From assembly GCA_964428225.1 (NCBI GenBank), contig CAYRXS010000083.1:1-24739 (forward strand): 24,739 bases of DNA. The letters run 5' to 3'. The position numbers and the translations under genes are program-made. Source of the DNA: JBFMCU01 sp964428225 (GTDB lineage Bacteria; Planctomycetota; UBA1135; GCA-002686595). Position 1 is the stretch's first letter. Each line of letters begins with the position of its first letter. The notes below the pieces were generated by a model. The model searched no databases. It worked only from the letters and a program-made list of their open reading frames with translations, and was not told where the DNA came from. Positions 15,077 through 24,115 of this stretch are shown here, piece after piece.

Positions 15077-16437
15077 TGTTCCGGCGTGTCCTGATTGCGA
15101 ACCGCGGGGAGATCGCCCAGCGCATCATCCGGGCGTGCCGGGAGCTCGGGATCGAGACCGTCGCGGTCTACTCGGAGGCGGACGCCGACGCGCTCTACCT
15201 CCGACAGGCCGACGAGACGATCTGCATCGGCCCCGCCCCGAGCGTGCGCTCCTATCTGAACGTTCCCGCGATCATCTCCGCGGCGGAGATCGCGGACGTG
15301 GAGGCGATCGTGCCGGGGTACGGGTTCCTCGCCGAGAACCCGCACTTCGCCGAGGTCTGCCGCTCCTGCAACATCCAGTTCGTCGGCCCCGACCCGGAGA
15401 TCATCCAGGCCCTGGGGAACAAGGCGAACGCGCGCGAGGTCGCGGCGCGGGCCGGTGCGGCCGTCGTGCCCGGATCCGATGGCCCGGTGGCGACCGAGAG
15501 CGACGCCCTCGCGGTGGCGAACGAGATCGGCTATCCGATCATGATCAAGGCCTCGGCGGGCGGCGGCGGGCGCGGCATGCGCACGGCCTCGAACGACCCC
15601 AGCCTGATCAACGCCTTCCACGCGGCGAAGGCGGAGGCGGAGGTGGCGTTCAAGGACGGCACGCTCTACCTCGAGAAGTTCGTCGAGAATCCCCGGCACG
15701 TCGAGGTCCAGATCCTGGGCGACCGGTTCGGGAACATGATCCACCTCGGCGAGCGCGACTGCTCGGTGCAGCGACGCCACCAGAAGCTCGTGGAGGAGTC
15801 GCCCTCTCCCTCGATCACCGATGAGATGCGCGAGCGGATGGGCCAGGCCGCGGTGGCCATCGCCCAGGAGGCGGGTTACCAGAACGCGGGCACCGTCGAG
15901 TTCATCCTGGATCCCGACGACAACTTCTTCTTCATCGAGGTCAACGCCCGGATCCAGGTGGAGCACACCGTGACCGAGCTGGTGACCGGCATCGACCTCA
16001 TCCAGGAGCAGCTGCTCGTGGCGGGTGGCGAGCGTCTGCGACACGAGCAGTCGGACATCCAGTTCCAGGGACACGCGATCGAGTGCCGGATCAACGCCGA
16101 GGATCCCTTCCTGGACTTCCAGCCCTCTCCCGGGAACATCGAGCTGTTCGTTCCGCCCGGCGGTCCCGGCGTGAGGGTCGATTCGCACTGCTACTCGGGC
16201 TACACGATCCCCTCGCACTACGACTCGATGATTGGCAAGCTGCTCGTGCACCGGGCGACCCGTCGCGAGGCGATCGCGACCATGCTCCGCGCGCTCGAGG
16301 AGTTCGTGATCATCGGGCCGAAGACGACCATCCCCATCCACCAGCAGATCCTCGCGCACTCCGACTTCCGCTCCGCCGAGCACGACACGAGCTTCGTGGA
16401 GCGGTACTTCTCGGAGCACCCGTCCAGGAGGACGTAG
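15076..16437 (+). CDS. accC: Biotin carboxylase subunit of acetyl-CoA carboxylase
   Basis: ATP-dependent carboxylation of biotin on AccB. The 453-residue sequence is full length with all family landmarks. It starts FRRVLIANRGEIAQRIIRACRELGIETVAVYSEAD. Next come PGYGFLAENPHFAEVC, the ATP-grasp glycine loop KASAGGGGRGMR, and EKFVENPRHVEVQILGD. GERDCSVQRRHQKLVEESPSP follows, then the catalytic EVNARIQVEHTVTELVTGIDL and GHAIECRINAEDP. It overlaps accB at its start by one base and the downstream lipoprotein gene at its end (TAGTG). accA, accD and a biotin ligase are not in the window. Confidence 0.97.
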   Translation: MFRRVLIANRGEIAQRIIRACRELGIETVAVYSEADADALYLRQADETICIGPAPSVRSYLNVPAIISAAEIADVEAIVPGYGFLAENPHFAEVCRSCNIQFVGPDPEIIQALGNKANAREVAARAGAAVVPGSDGPVATESDALAVANEIGYPIMIKASAGGGGRGMRTASNDPSLINAFHAAKAEAEVAFKDGTLYLEKFVENPRHVEVQILGDRFGNMIHLGERDCSVQRRHQKLVEESPSPSITDEMRERMGQAAVAIAQEAGYQNAGTVEFILDPDDNFFFIEVNARIQVEHTVTELVTGIDLIQEQLLVAGGERLRHEQSDIQFQGHAIECRINAEDPFLDFQPSPGNIELFVPPGGPGVRVDSHCYSGYTIPSHYDSMIGKLLVHRATRREAIATMLRALEEFVIIGPKTTIPIHQQILAHSDFRSAEHDTSFVERYFSEHPSRRT

Positions 16438-17363
16438 TGATCCCGGCGCGCACCCCGCATCGCATCGCGATCGGCGTCGTTCTCGCCGCGCTCGCCCTCG
16501 GCTGCCGCAGCGCCCAGCGAGTACCGGGACCGATGCCCCTCGACCAGGACCCCCCTCCGGCCCCGGACTTCGTCGGCGGGCAGGAGGTGCAGGTCGTGCG
16601 GCACTCCGATGGAGTCCGGGTCCGCCAGGCCGGAGCGGTCGCCGGCGTGCCCCTGACCTTCTACCGCAAGAAGGCCCGGGTGACCGCCGGGGGGACGGTG
16701 ATCACGACCGGAACGGGGAGGGCCGAGCTGATCTGGCCGGGCGACGCGTCGTCGATCGTCCTGCACGGCACGGCGGTCGTGCACCTCGGGGATCCGCAGC
16801 GCGACCAGCCCCTCCTGAGCTTCCGCGAGGTCGCCCACGCCCGCCTGCTCCTCACCCCCGAGGACCGGATCGAGCTCCCGGGCGGAGCGATCCTGCGTGG
16901 GGATCCCGTCTACACGAGCGGCCCCTTCATCCTCGACCTCGTCGAGGACGAGGTCCTGCGGTTCACCAACCAGTCCAAGCGCGAGGCGCGCATCGACTAT
17001 CGCCTCGCCGTCCTCGAGCTCGGCCCCGGCGACGAGGTCGATCTGCCCCTGCTGCCCTTCGGAACGGGCCCCCTGGATCCGAGCCCGTCCGCGGTGCGCT
17101 ACGAGACGGGGATCGTGGACCTCCTCGTCACCGGCCGGGTGGAGTACGCGGTCGAGGACACCCGGGTGCGGGTCACGGCCGTCGAGGAGAGCGAGATCGA
17201 GGCCCTGGGGCTCCGGATACGGCTGGCCCCGGGAGAGGAGATCGTCCTGTCTGCTCCGCGGCCGGCCGAACCGGGCGAACGCGTAAGGGGATCGATGAAA
17301 AGTGCCGATGAGAGGGCGGGCGAGGACCCGCCCCCCGGACCCGGGCAGGGCATCGGCGGCTAG
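16437..17363 (+). CDS. Putative lipoprotein with FecR-like beta-rich region, function unknown
   Basis: A 308-residue predicted lipoprotein of unknown function. The start is RTPHRIAIGVVLAALALGC, a signal peptide with lipobox LALGC. A Pro-rich linker follows. The middle (VTAGGTVITTGTGRAELIWPGDASSIVLHGTAVVHLG) resembles the beta-strand pattern of FecR-type domains (threshold of T-G-x-G-x-A-x-L, then a hydrophobic/T/L run), but this is a weak resemblance. The rest is beta-rich with repeated Leu/Glu/Arg strands (LLLTPEDRIELPGGAIL, IRLAPGEEIVL) and a charged Gly/Pro-rich tail. The start is GTG 16437, overlapping the TAG of accC (TAGTG), which fixes the start and implies co-translation with accC, an unexpected partner for an envelope protein. 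No other family was recognised. Confidence 0.75.
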   Translation: MIPARTPHRIAIGVVLAALALGCRSAQRVPGPMPLDQDPPPAPDFVGGQEVQVVRHSDGVRVRQAGAVAGVPLTFYRKKARVTAGGTVITTGTGRAELIWPGDASSIVLHGTAVVHLGDPQRDQPLLSFREVAHARLLLTPEDRIELPGGAILRGDPVYTSGPFILDLVEDEVLRFTNQSKREARIDYRLAVLELGPGDEVDLPLLPFGTGPLDPSPSAVRYETGIVDLLVTGRVEYAVEDTRVRVTAVEESEIEALGLRIRLAPGEEIVLSAPRPAEPGERVRGSMKSADERAGEDPPPGPGQGIGG

Positions 17364-17430
17364 ATCCCCCTCCACAAGGCGGACGGGGGCGTCGTGTGTC
17401 GGCCCCCCGGTCATCACCTCCCGAACGAGC

Positions 17431-18390
<960 letters not shown>

Positions 18391-18393
18391 GCC

Positions 18394-20238
18394 ATGTGCG
18401 GAATCGTCGGGGCCTTTCACCGCGACGCGGACGTCCTCGAGAGCCTCCTGGAGGGGCTCCGCGTCCTCGAATATCGGGGGTACGACTCGGTGGGGCTCGG
18501 CGTCGTGCGCCGCGGCGAGGTGCTCGTCCGCAAGCGCGCGGGGCGGATCACCGAGCTCGAGAAAGAGCTGGCCGACGGCGAGCTCGAAGGGGTGAGCGTG
18601 GGGATCGGCCACTCCCGCTGGGCCACCCACGGGCCGCCCACGGACGAGAACGCGCACCCCCACGCCGACGAGGGGATGGGGCTCGCCCTGGTCCACAACG
18701 GGATCATCGAGAACTACGCGGAGCTGCGCGAGCGGCTTCGGGCGGAGGGCGTCCACTTCCGCTCCCAGACGGACACCGAGGTCCTCGCGCACCTGATCGC
18801 CCGGGAGATCTCGGAGCACGGCACCACGCTCGGCCAGGCCGTCCGCCACGCGATGCACGCGGTGAAGGGGTACTACGCCCTGGCCGTGCTCCGCGGGGGA
18901 GCCGAGCCGGAGATCGTCTGCGCCCGCGAGGGCCCGCCGCTGTGCGTCGGGGCCACGCCGGACGGAGCGTGGCTCGCCTCGGACGTGCTCGCGATCCTGC
19001 CTCACACGCGCGAGATCAGCTTCCTCGAGGACGGGGACATCGCGGAGATCGCGCCCGGCCGCATCGTGTTCCGCGACCAGACCGGACAGGTGATCGAGCG
19101 TCCCGTGCGAGTCGTCGACTGGGAGGTCGACGAGAGCGACAAGGGCGGCTGGGACCACTACATGCTCAAGGAGATCCACGAGCAGCCCGACGTGGTCGCC
19201 CGCACCGGATACACGCGGCTCGACGAGGAGAACGGGGACTTCCGGCTCGTCGACGACCTCTGGCACGACGAGAGCCTGCGGGACGTCGAGCGGATCCAGA
19301 TCGTCGCGTGCGGCACCGCCCTGCACGCGGGGCTGGTGGCGCGGTACATGATCGAGGGGCTCGCCGGCGTGCCCGTGGACGTCGAGTACGGCTCGGAGTT
19401 CCGCTACCGCGGGCCGCTGCTCGCGAGGAACAGCCTCGTCCTGGGCATCTCCCAGTCCGGCGAGACCGCGGACACGCTCGCCGCCCTGCGCCTGGGTACG
19501 GAGCTCGGCGCGCGCCCGGTCTCGATCTGCAACTCGGCGCAGAGCACGATGGTCCGCGAGTCGGAGGCCTCGATCCTGATCGACGCCGGCCCGGAGATCG
19601 GGGTGGCGAGCACGAAGGCCTTCGTGGCGATGCTGGTCGCGGCCTACGCGCTCGCGATCCGGCTCGGGAGGGCCCGCGGCAACCTCGATCGCGACCGGGG
19701 CCGCTCTCTGCTCGCGGACCTGCGAAGGGTTCGGCCGGGGCTGGAGCACATGCTGTCCCGCCCGGTCGTCGACCACGTGCAGGAGATCGCGCGCGAGCAC
19801 GCGAACGCGAAGGGCTTCCTCTTCCTGGGGCGGGGGATCAACTACCCGATCGCCCTGGAGGGAGCGCTCAAGCTGAAGGAGATCTCCTACGTCCATGCGG
19901 AGGGGTACCCGGCGGGGGAGATGAAGCACGGCCCGATCGCCCTGATCGAGCCCGGCATGACCACCGTGGTCGTGGCCCCTCGCGACGCCGTCGCGGACAA
20001 GGTGCGCTCGAATATCGAGCAGGTGCGCGCCCGCGGCGGCTACGTCATCGCCATGGGCAGTGATCCCGAGTGCATCGAGGTGGCCGACGACTCGATCCTG
20101 ATCCCGGAGATCGGCCCGTGGTTGTCCCCGATTCTCGGTGTCGTCCCCCTGCAGCTCTTCGCCTACTTCGTGGCTCTGGCCCGGGGTTGCGACATCGACA
20201 AGCCTCGAAATCTCGCGAAAAGCGTTACCGTGGAGTGA
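18394..20238 (+). CDS. glmS: Glutamine--fructose-6-phosphate aminotransferase (isomerizing)
   Basis: Makes glucosamine-6-phosphate from fructose-6-phosphate and glutamine, the entry point to UDP-GlcNAc for peptidoglycan and surface glycans. The 614-residue sequence is full length. It begins MCGIVGAFH, with Cys2 the glutaminase nucleophile after Met removal. VLEYRGYDSVGLG, IGHSRWATHGPPTDENAHPH and VHNGIIENYAELRE complete the N-terminal glutaminase. Two SIS isomerase domains follow (IVACGTALHAGLVARYMIE, LGISQSGETADTLAALRLG, FLGRGINYPIALEGALKLKEISYVHAEGYPAGEMKHGPIALIE). The C-terminus ends CDIDKPRNLAKSVTVE, the usual GlmS end. It sits three bases after uxs in a nucleotide-sugar gene run, so it is probably co-regulated with exopolysaccharide synthesis. 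A ribosomal or glmS-ribozyme leader is not visible and there is no room for one. Confidence 0.97.
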   Translation: MCGIVGAFHRDADVLESLLEGLRVLEYRGYDSVGLGVVRRGEVLVRKRAGRITELEKELADGELEGVSVGIGHSRWATHGPPTDENAHPHADEGMGLALVHNGIIENYAELRERLRAEGVHFRSQTDTEVLAHLIAREISEHGTTLGQAVRHAMHAVKGYYALAVLRGGAEPEIVCAREGPPLCVGATPDGAWLASDVLAILPHTREISFLEDGDIAEIAPGRIVFRDQTGQVIERPVRVVDWEVDESDKGGWDHYMLKEIHEQPDVVARTGYTRLDEENGDFRLVDDLWHDESLRDVERIQIVACGTALHAGLVARYMIEGLAGVPVDVEYGSEFRYRGPLLARNSLVLGISQSGETADTLAALRLGTELGARPVSICNSAQSTMVRESEASILIDAGPEIGVASTKAFVAMLVAAYALAIRLGRARGNLDRDRGRSLLADLRRVRPGLEHMLSRPVVDHVQEIAREHANAKGFLFLGRGINYPIALEGALKLKEISYVHAEGYPAGEMKHGPIALIEPGMTTVVVAPRDAVADKVRSNIEQVRARGGYVIAMGSDPECIEVADDSILIPEIGPWLSPILGVVPLQLFAYFVALARGCDIDKPRNLAKSVTVE

Positions 20239-20275
20239 ACTGCTGACTCCACCGTCCCCCCCTGCGTTTTCCCAC

Positions 20276-21238
20276 ATGGCCAGAATCCTGGTAACCGGCG
20301 GCGCCGGCTTCATCGGATCCCACGTGGCAGAGCAGTTGCTCCGCCGCGGGGACGAGGTCTGGGTGCTCGACAACTTCAACGACTTCTACGATCCCGCGAT
20401 CAAGCGCGACAACCTGCGGCACCTCGATGGCGCGCGGATCGTCGAGGGTGACATCCGGGACGAGGAGCTGGTCGCGCGCCTGTTCCGCGAGGCGAGCTTC
20501 GACGGTGCGGTCCACCTCGCGGCGATGGCCGGGGTCCGCCCCTCCCTCCTGGATCCGCTCCTCTACACGGACGTCAACGTCCGGGGGACGCAGATCCTGC
20601 TTCGGCAGCTGCAGGATCGTCCGGACTTCCACTTCGTGTACTCGTCGTCCTCGAGCGTGTACGGCGGCAACGAGAAGGTGCCGTTCTCCGAGGAGGACGA
20701 CGTGAGCAGTCCCGTGTCGCCGTACGCCGCCACGAAGCGGGCCGGCGAGCTCGTCTGCTACACCCACCACCACCTCTACCGCGCGCCGGTCACGTGCCTG
20801 CGGTTCTTCACGGTGTACGGCCCCCGGCAGAGACCGGAGATGGCGATCCACAAGTTCGTGAGGATGGTGCTCGCGGGCGAGGCGATCCCGTTCTTCGGCG
20901 ACGGGACCTCGCGGCGCGACTACACGTACGTCGACGACATCGTCGACGGCGTGCTCCGCGCGCTGGACCGGCCGAACGGCTACCGGATCTACAACCTGGG
21001 TGAGTCGCGAACCGTCTCGCTGGCCGAGCTCGTGCGGGTGATCGGAGAGGTGACCGGGACCGAGCCCACGCTGGACCGGCGCCCCATGCAGGCCGGCGAC
21101 GTGGTCGTCACCTATGCGGACGTCTCCAAGGCCTGCGCCGAGCTGGGCTACCGTCCGAGGACGGAGATCCGCGACGGAATCGAGCGCTTCCTCCAGTGGT
21201 ACCGGGAAACCCAGGAGGTGCCGGCGCGGGGGCGTTGA
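20276..21238 (+). CDS. UDP-glucuronate 4-epimerase-like SDR
   Basis: Predicted to interconvert UDP-glucuronate and UDP-galacturonate in the cytoplasm. RILVTGGAGFIGSHVAEQLLRRGDEVWVLDNFNDFYDPAIKRDNL matches the family's start, including the FNDFYDPxIKRxN motif. Then come AVHLAAMAGVRPSLLDPLLYTDVNVRGT, the catalytic SSSSVYG and YAATKRAGE (YxxxK), and the diagnostic FFTVYGPRQRPEMAIHKF. DYTYVDDIVDGV and YNLGESRTVSLAELV close the sequence. 320 residues is typical. ATG 20276 sits directly before the Rossmann strand. The gene starts 37 bases after glmS. Together with UXS it implies that the cell branches UDP-glucuronate into UDP-xylose and UDP-galacturonate. A different epimerase specificity within the same subfamily cannot be excluded. 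Confidence 0.85.
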   Translation: MARILVTGGAGFIGSHVAEQLLRRGDEVWVLDNFNDFYDPAIKRDNLRHLDGARIVEGDIRDEELVARLFREASFDGAVHLAAMAGVRPSLLDPLLYTDVNVRGTQILLRQLQDRPDFHFVYSSSSSVYGGNEKVPFSEEDDVSSPVSPYAATKRAGELVCYTHHHLYRAPVTCLRFFTVYGPRQRPEMAIHKFVRMVLAGEAIPFFGDGTSRRDYTYVDDIVDGVLRALDRPNGYRIYNLGESRTVSLAELVRVIGEVTGTEPTLDRRPMQAGDVVVTYADVSKACAELGYRPRTEIRDGIERFLQWYRETQEVPARGR

Positions 21239-21322
21239 GGCCCGCGAGCCGGACGGCTACCTTGTGCGGCCCGCCGGGGGCCGATCCCGAGCCATGAACC
21301 ATCCCCAATCCCCAACGCTGCC

Positions 21323-22057
21323 ATGAAGGGTGTCATCCTCGCCGGTGGTCTGGGCACGCGCCTGTACCCGCTGACCAAGATCACGAACAAGCACCTCCTG
21401 CCGATCTATGATCGGCCGATGATCTACTACCCGATCGAGGCCCTCGTCAACGCCGGGATCACCGACATCATGATCGTGACCGGGGGCAAGAAGTCGGGCG
21501 ACTTCCTCAGCCTGCTGGGGAACGGCGCCGACTTCGGGCTGAAGCACCTCAACTACACCTACCAGAAGGGCGAGGGCGGCATCGCGGAGGCGCTCGGTCT
21601 GTGCAAGCACTGGGTCGGCGACGACCGCATCTGCGTCATCCTCGGCGACAACATCGTCGAAGGGAACATCGCGAAGGCCGTGCACGAGTTCCAGGAGCAG
21701 GAGAAGGGCGCGAAGATCATGCTGAAGAAGGTCGGCGATCCCGAGCGTTTCGGCGTGGCCGAGCTCAAGGGCGAGAAGGTCGTCGCCATCGAGGAGAAGC
21801 CGAAGCGTCCGAAGTCCGACCTGGCGGTGATCGGGATCTACATGTACGACGCCCGCGTCTTCGACGTGATCGAGACCCTCGAGCCGTCCGACCGCGGCGA
21901 GCTCGAGATCACCGACGTGAACAACTGGTACATCCGCGACGGCGCGATGACCTTCGAGGTGCTCGAAGGCTGGTGGACCGACGCCGGGACGTTCGACTCG
22001 CTCATCAAGGCCGGCAACCTCGTGGCCGAGGGCGGCGCCAACCGAATGGAGGGGTAG
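21323..22057 (+). CDS. rmlA: Glucose-1-phosphate thymidylyltransferase, short form
   Basis: Joins dTTP and glucose-1-phosphate to give dTDP-glucose, the first step of dTDP-L-rhamnose synthesis. MKGVILAGGLGTRLYPLTKITNKHLLPIYDRPMIYYPIEALVNAGI carries the nucleotide-binding GGxGTRLxPxT motif and the K-H-LLPIYDRPMIYYP motif of RmlA. ICVILGDNIVEG supplies the catalytic Asp, and ERFGVAEL, EEKPKRPKSDLAVIGIYMYD and WWTDAGTFDSL follow. At 244 residues it lacks the C-terminal ~45 residues of E. coli RmlA (about 290), as in the short bacterial and archaeal class; specificity may therefore differ from classical RmlA. The following genes rmlD and rmlB support the rhamnose assignment. It starts 84 bases after the epimerase gene. 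Confidence 0.88.
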   Translation: MKGVILAGGLGTRLYPLTKITNKHLLPIYDRPMIYYPIEALVNAGITDIMIVTGGKKSGDFLSLLGNGADFGLKHLNYTYQKGEGGIAEALGLCKHWVGDDRICVILGDNIVEGNIAKAVHEFQEQEKGAKIMLKKVGDPERFGVAELKGEKVVAIEEKPKRPKSDLAVIGIYMYDARVFDVIETLEPSDRGELEITDVNNWYIRDGAMTFEVLEGWWTDAGTFDSLIKAGNLVAEGGANRMEG

Positions 22058-22062
22058 AGGTC

Positions 22063-22989
22063 TTGGGCGGTCGCCAGGGTCGAGTCCTCGTCACGGGCGC
22101 CGCGGGCATGCTCGGCAGCCAGCTCCTGCTCGACGTTCCCCCGGGCGTGGAGGCGGTGGGGACGGACCTGGTGGACGCGACCGAGGCCGGGCCCCCGGTG
22201 GAGCTCGTGGGCTTCGACCTCGCCGACGAGGCGGCCGTCGCGGAGCTCTTCGCGGCCGCGGGCCCGCTGGCGGGAGTGATCCAGGCCGCGGCCTACACCG
22301 CCGTCGATCGCGCCGAGGAGGAGGAGCCGCAGGCGCGCCGCGCGAACGCCCTCGCGCCCGAGGTCGTGGCCCGGGCCTGCGCCCGGGAGGAGATCCCCCT
22401 GGTGCTCGTCGGCACCGACTTCGTCTTCGACGGATCTCGCCGCACGCCCTACCCCGTCGACGCCCCCTGCGCTCCGATCGGCGTGTACGGCCGCACGAAG
22501 CACGAGGGGGAGGTCCGGGCCGCGGCGGCGTGGGGCCGCGGGCTGCGCGTGGTGCGCACCCAGTGGCTCTACGGACCCCGTGGCGCGCACTTCCCCCGCA
22601 CGATCCTGCGCCTCGCCGCGGAACGCGACGGCCTCCGAGTGGTTTCGGATCAGGTGGGATCCCCGACTTCCACTCTCGAGCTCGCTCCGGCCCTCTGGGA
22701 CGTGCTCGCCGAGGGAGCGGCCGGGGTGTGGCACGCCGCCTGCGAGGGGGAGGCGAGCTGGTACGAGCTGGCGCGGGCCACCCTGGAGATCGCCGGCGAT
22801 CCGACGCCCGTCGAGCCCTGCGGGACCGAGGAGTTCCCCCGGCCCGCTCCCCGCCCCGCCTACAGCGTTCTGGATTGCTCGGGGCTCGCGCGGCTGCGGG
22901 GACGTACCCTGAAGCCCTGGCGCGACGCGCTCGAGGACTACCTCGCCGCCGACCGCCCCCGTCTCGACCCTCCGGGGGGAACGCAGTAG
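22063..22989 (+). CDS. rmlD: dTDP-4-dehydrorhamnose reductase
   Basis: Reduces dTDP-4-keto-L-rhamnose to dTDP-L-rhamnose with NAD(P)H, the last step of the pathway. RVLVTGAAGMLGSQLL is the Rossmann motif. VIQAAAYTAVDRAEEEEPQARRANALAPEVVARAC is the characteristic RmlD segment. VGTDFVFDGSRRTPYPVDAPCAPIGVYGRTKHEGE holds the catalytic Thr/Tyr/Lys with YGRTK. VVRTQWLYGPRGAHFPRTIL, SDQVGSPTS and GVWHAACEGEASWYELA follow the usual order. 308 residues is normal. No ATG precedes the Rossmann strand; the start is TTG 22063, five bases after the rmlA stop and a few bases after GGAGGGG, a strong ribosome site lying across that stop. rmlC, normally acting just before it, is absent from the window. Confidence 0.9.
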   Translation: MGGRQGRVLVTGAAGMLGSQLLLDVPPGVEAVGTDLVDATEAGPPVELVGFDLADEAAVAELFAAAGPLAGVIQAAAYTAVDRAEEEEPQARRANALAPEVVARACAREEIPLVLVGTDFVFDGSRRTPYPVDAPCAPIGVYGRTKHEGEVRAAAAWGRGLRVVRTQWLYGPRGAHFPRTILRLAAERDGLRVVSDQVGSPTSTLELAPALWDVLAEGAAGVWHAACEGEASWYELARATLEIAGDPTPVEPCGTEEFPRPAPRPAYSVLDCSGLARLRGRTLKPWRDALEDYLAADRPRLDPPGGTQ

Positions 22990-23000
22990 AGGCCGATCCC

Positions 23001-24023
23001 ATGGCAAGCGAACTCACCATCCTCGTCACCGGCGGCGCCGGCTTCATCGGCAGCAACTTCGTCCACCTCCTCGCGGAGCGATCGGGCGGTCGCATCGTCA
23101 ACCTCGACGCGTTGACCTACGCCGGGAACCTGGAGAATCTGACCGAGCTCGAGGACAACCCCCGCTACACCTTCGTCCACGGGGACATCGTGAAGGAGGC
23201 GGACGTGCGCCGGGCCTTCGAGGCCTGTGGCGACGGCCCGACCTCCGTCGTGCACTTCGCGGCGGAGAGCCACGTCGACCGCTCGATCCTGTCGGGCTTG
23301 CCCTTCGTGCAGACGAACGTGCTCGGGACCCAGGTCCTGCTCGACGTCGCCCGCGACCGGGGCGTCGAGCGCTTCGTCCACGTCTCGACGGACGAGGTCT
23401 ACGGCTCGCTGGGCGAGCAGGGAGCCTTCACCGAGAAGACCCCCCTCGCCCCGAACTCCCCGTACTCGGCGAGCAAGACCGCGAGCGACCTGCTCGTGCG
23501 GGCCGCGGTCCACACGCACGGCTTCCCGGGGCTCATCACCCGCTGCTCCAACAACTACGGGCCGTACCAGTTCCCCGAGAAGCTGATCCCCCTCATGATC
23601 GCCAACGCCTCGGAGGACCGAGAGCTCCCCGTCTACGGCGACGGCATGCACGTTCGGGACTGGCTGTACGTCCAGGACCACTGCGAGGCGATCCTCACCG
23701 TTCTCGAAAAGGGGACGCCCGGCGAGGTCTACAACATCGGGGGGAACACCGAGTACCCCAACATCGAGCTCGTCCGTCTCGTACTCCGCGAGCTCGGCAA
23801 GCCCGAATCCCTCATCCGCTTCGTCAAGGACCGGCCGGGGCACGATCGGCGCTACGCGATCGACGCTTCCAAGATCCGGGACGAGCTCGGGTGGAGCCCG
23901 CGGTTCTCCTTCGAGGAGGCCCTCCCCCTGACCATCGGCTGGTATCGAACGCATCTCGAGTGGTTGCAGAGGGTTAGGAGCGGAGAGTACCGTGACTACT
24001 ACCAGCGTCAGTACGGCGACTAG
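23001..24023 (+). CDS. rmlB: dTDP-glucose 4,6-dehydratase
   Basis: Converts dTDP-glucose to dTDP-4-keto-6-deoxyglucose using bound NAD+, the second step of dTDP-rhamnose synthesis. Motifs are ILVTGGAGFIGSNFVHLL, NLDALTYAGNLENLTELEDNPRYTFVHGDI, VVHFAAESHVDRSI, STDEVYGSLG (the catalytic Thr-Asp-Glu), PYSASKTASDLLVRA (YxxxK), CSNNYGPYQFPEKLIPLMI, VYGDGMHVRDWLYVQDHCEAI, and DRPGHDRRYAIDASKI. All are diagnostic for RmlB. 340 residues is full length. ATG 23001 begins just before the Rossmann strand, 11 bases after rmlD. Gene order A-D-B differs from the common B-D-A-C order. Downstream is a 92-base gap before the OPX gene. Confidence 0.95.
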   Translation: MASELTILVTGGAGFIGSNFVHLLAERSGGRIVNLDALTYAGNLENLTELEDNPRYTFVHGDIVKEADVRRAFEACGDGPTSVVHFAAESHVDRSILSGLPFVQTNVLGTQVLLDVARDRGVERFVHVSTDEVYGSLGEQGAFTEKTPLAPNSPYSASKTASDLLVRAAVHTHGFPGLITRCSNNYGPYQFPEKLIPLMIANASEDRELPVYGDGMHVRDWLYVQDHCEAILTVLEKGTPGEVYNIGGNTEYPNIELVRLVLRELGKPESLIRFVKDRPGHDRRYAIDASKIRDELGWSPRFSFEEALPLTIGWYRTHLEWLQRVRSGEYRDYYQRQYGD

Positions 24024-24115
24024 CCCCCGTTCAACCTTTCCCCGGATGGGGTCGATAGCCAATGCGGCCCGCCCCGGCGCCGGCCGCCCTCCCCGCAGAA
24101 GGTGAAACCGAAACG

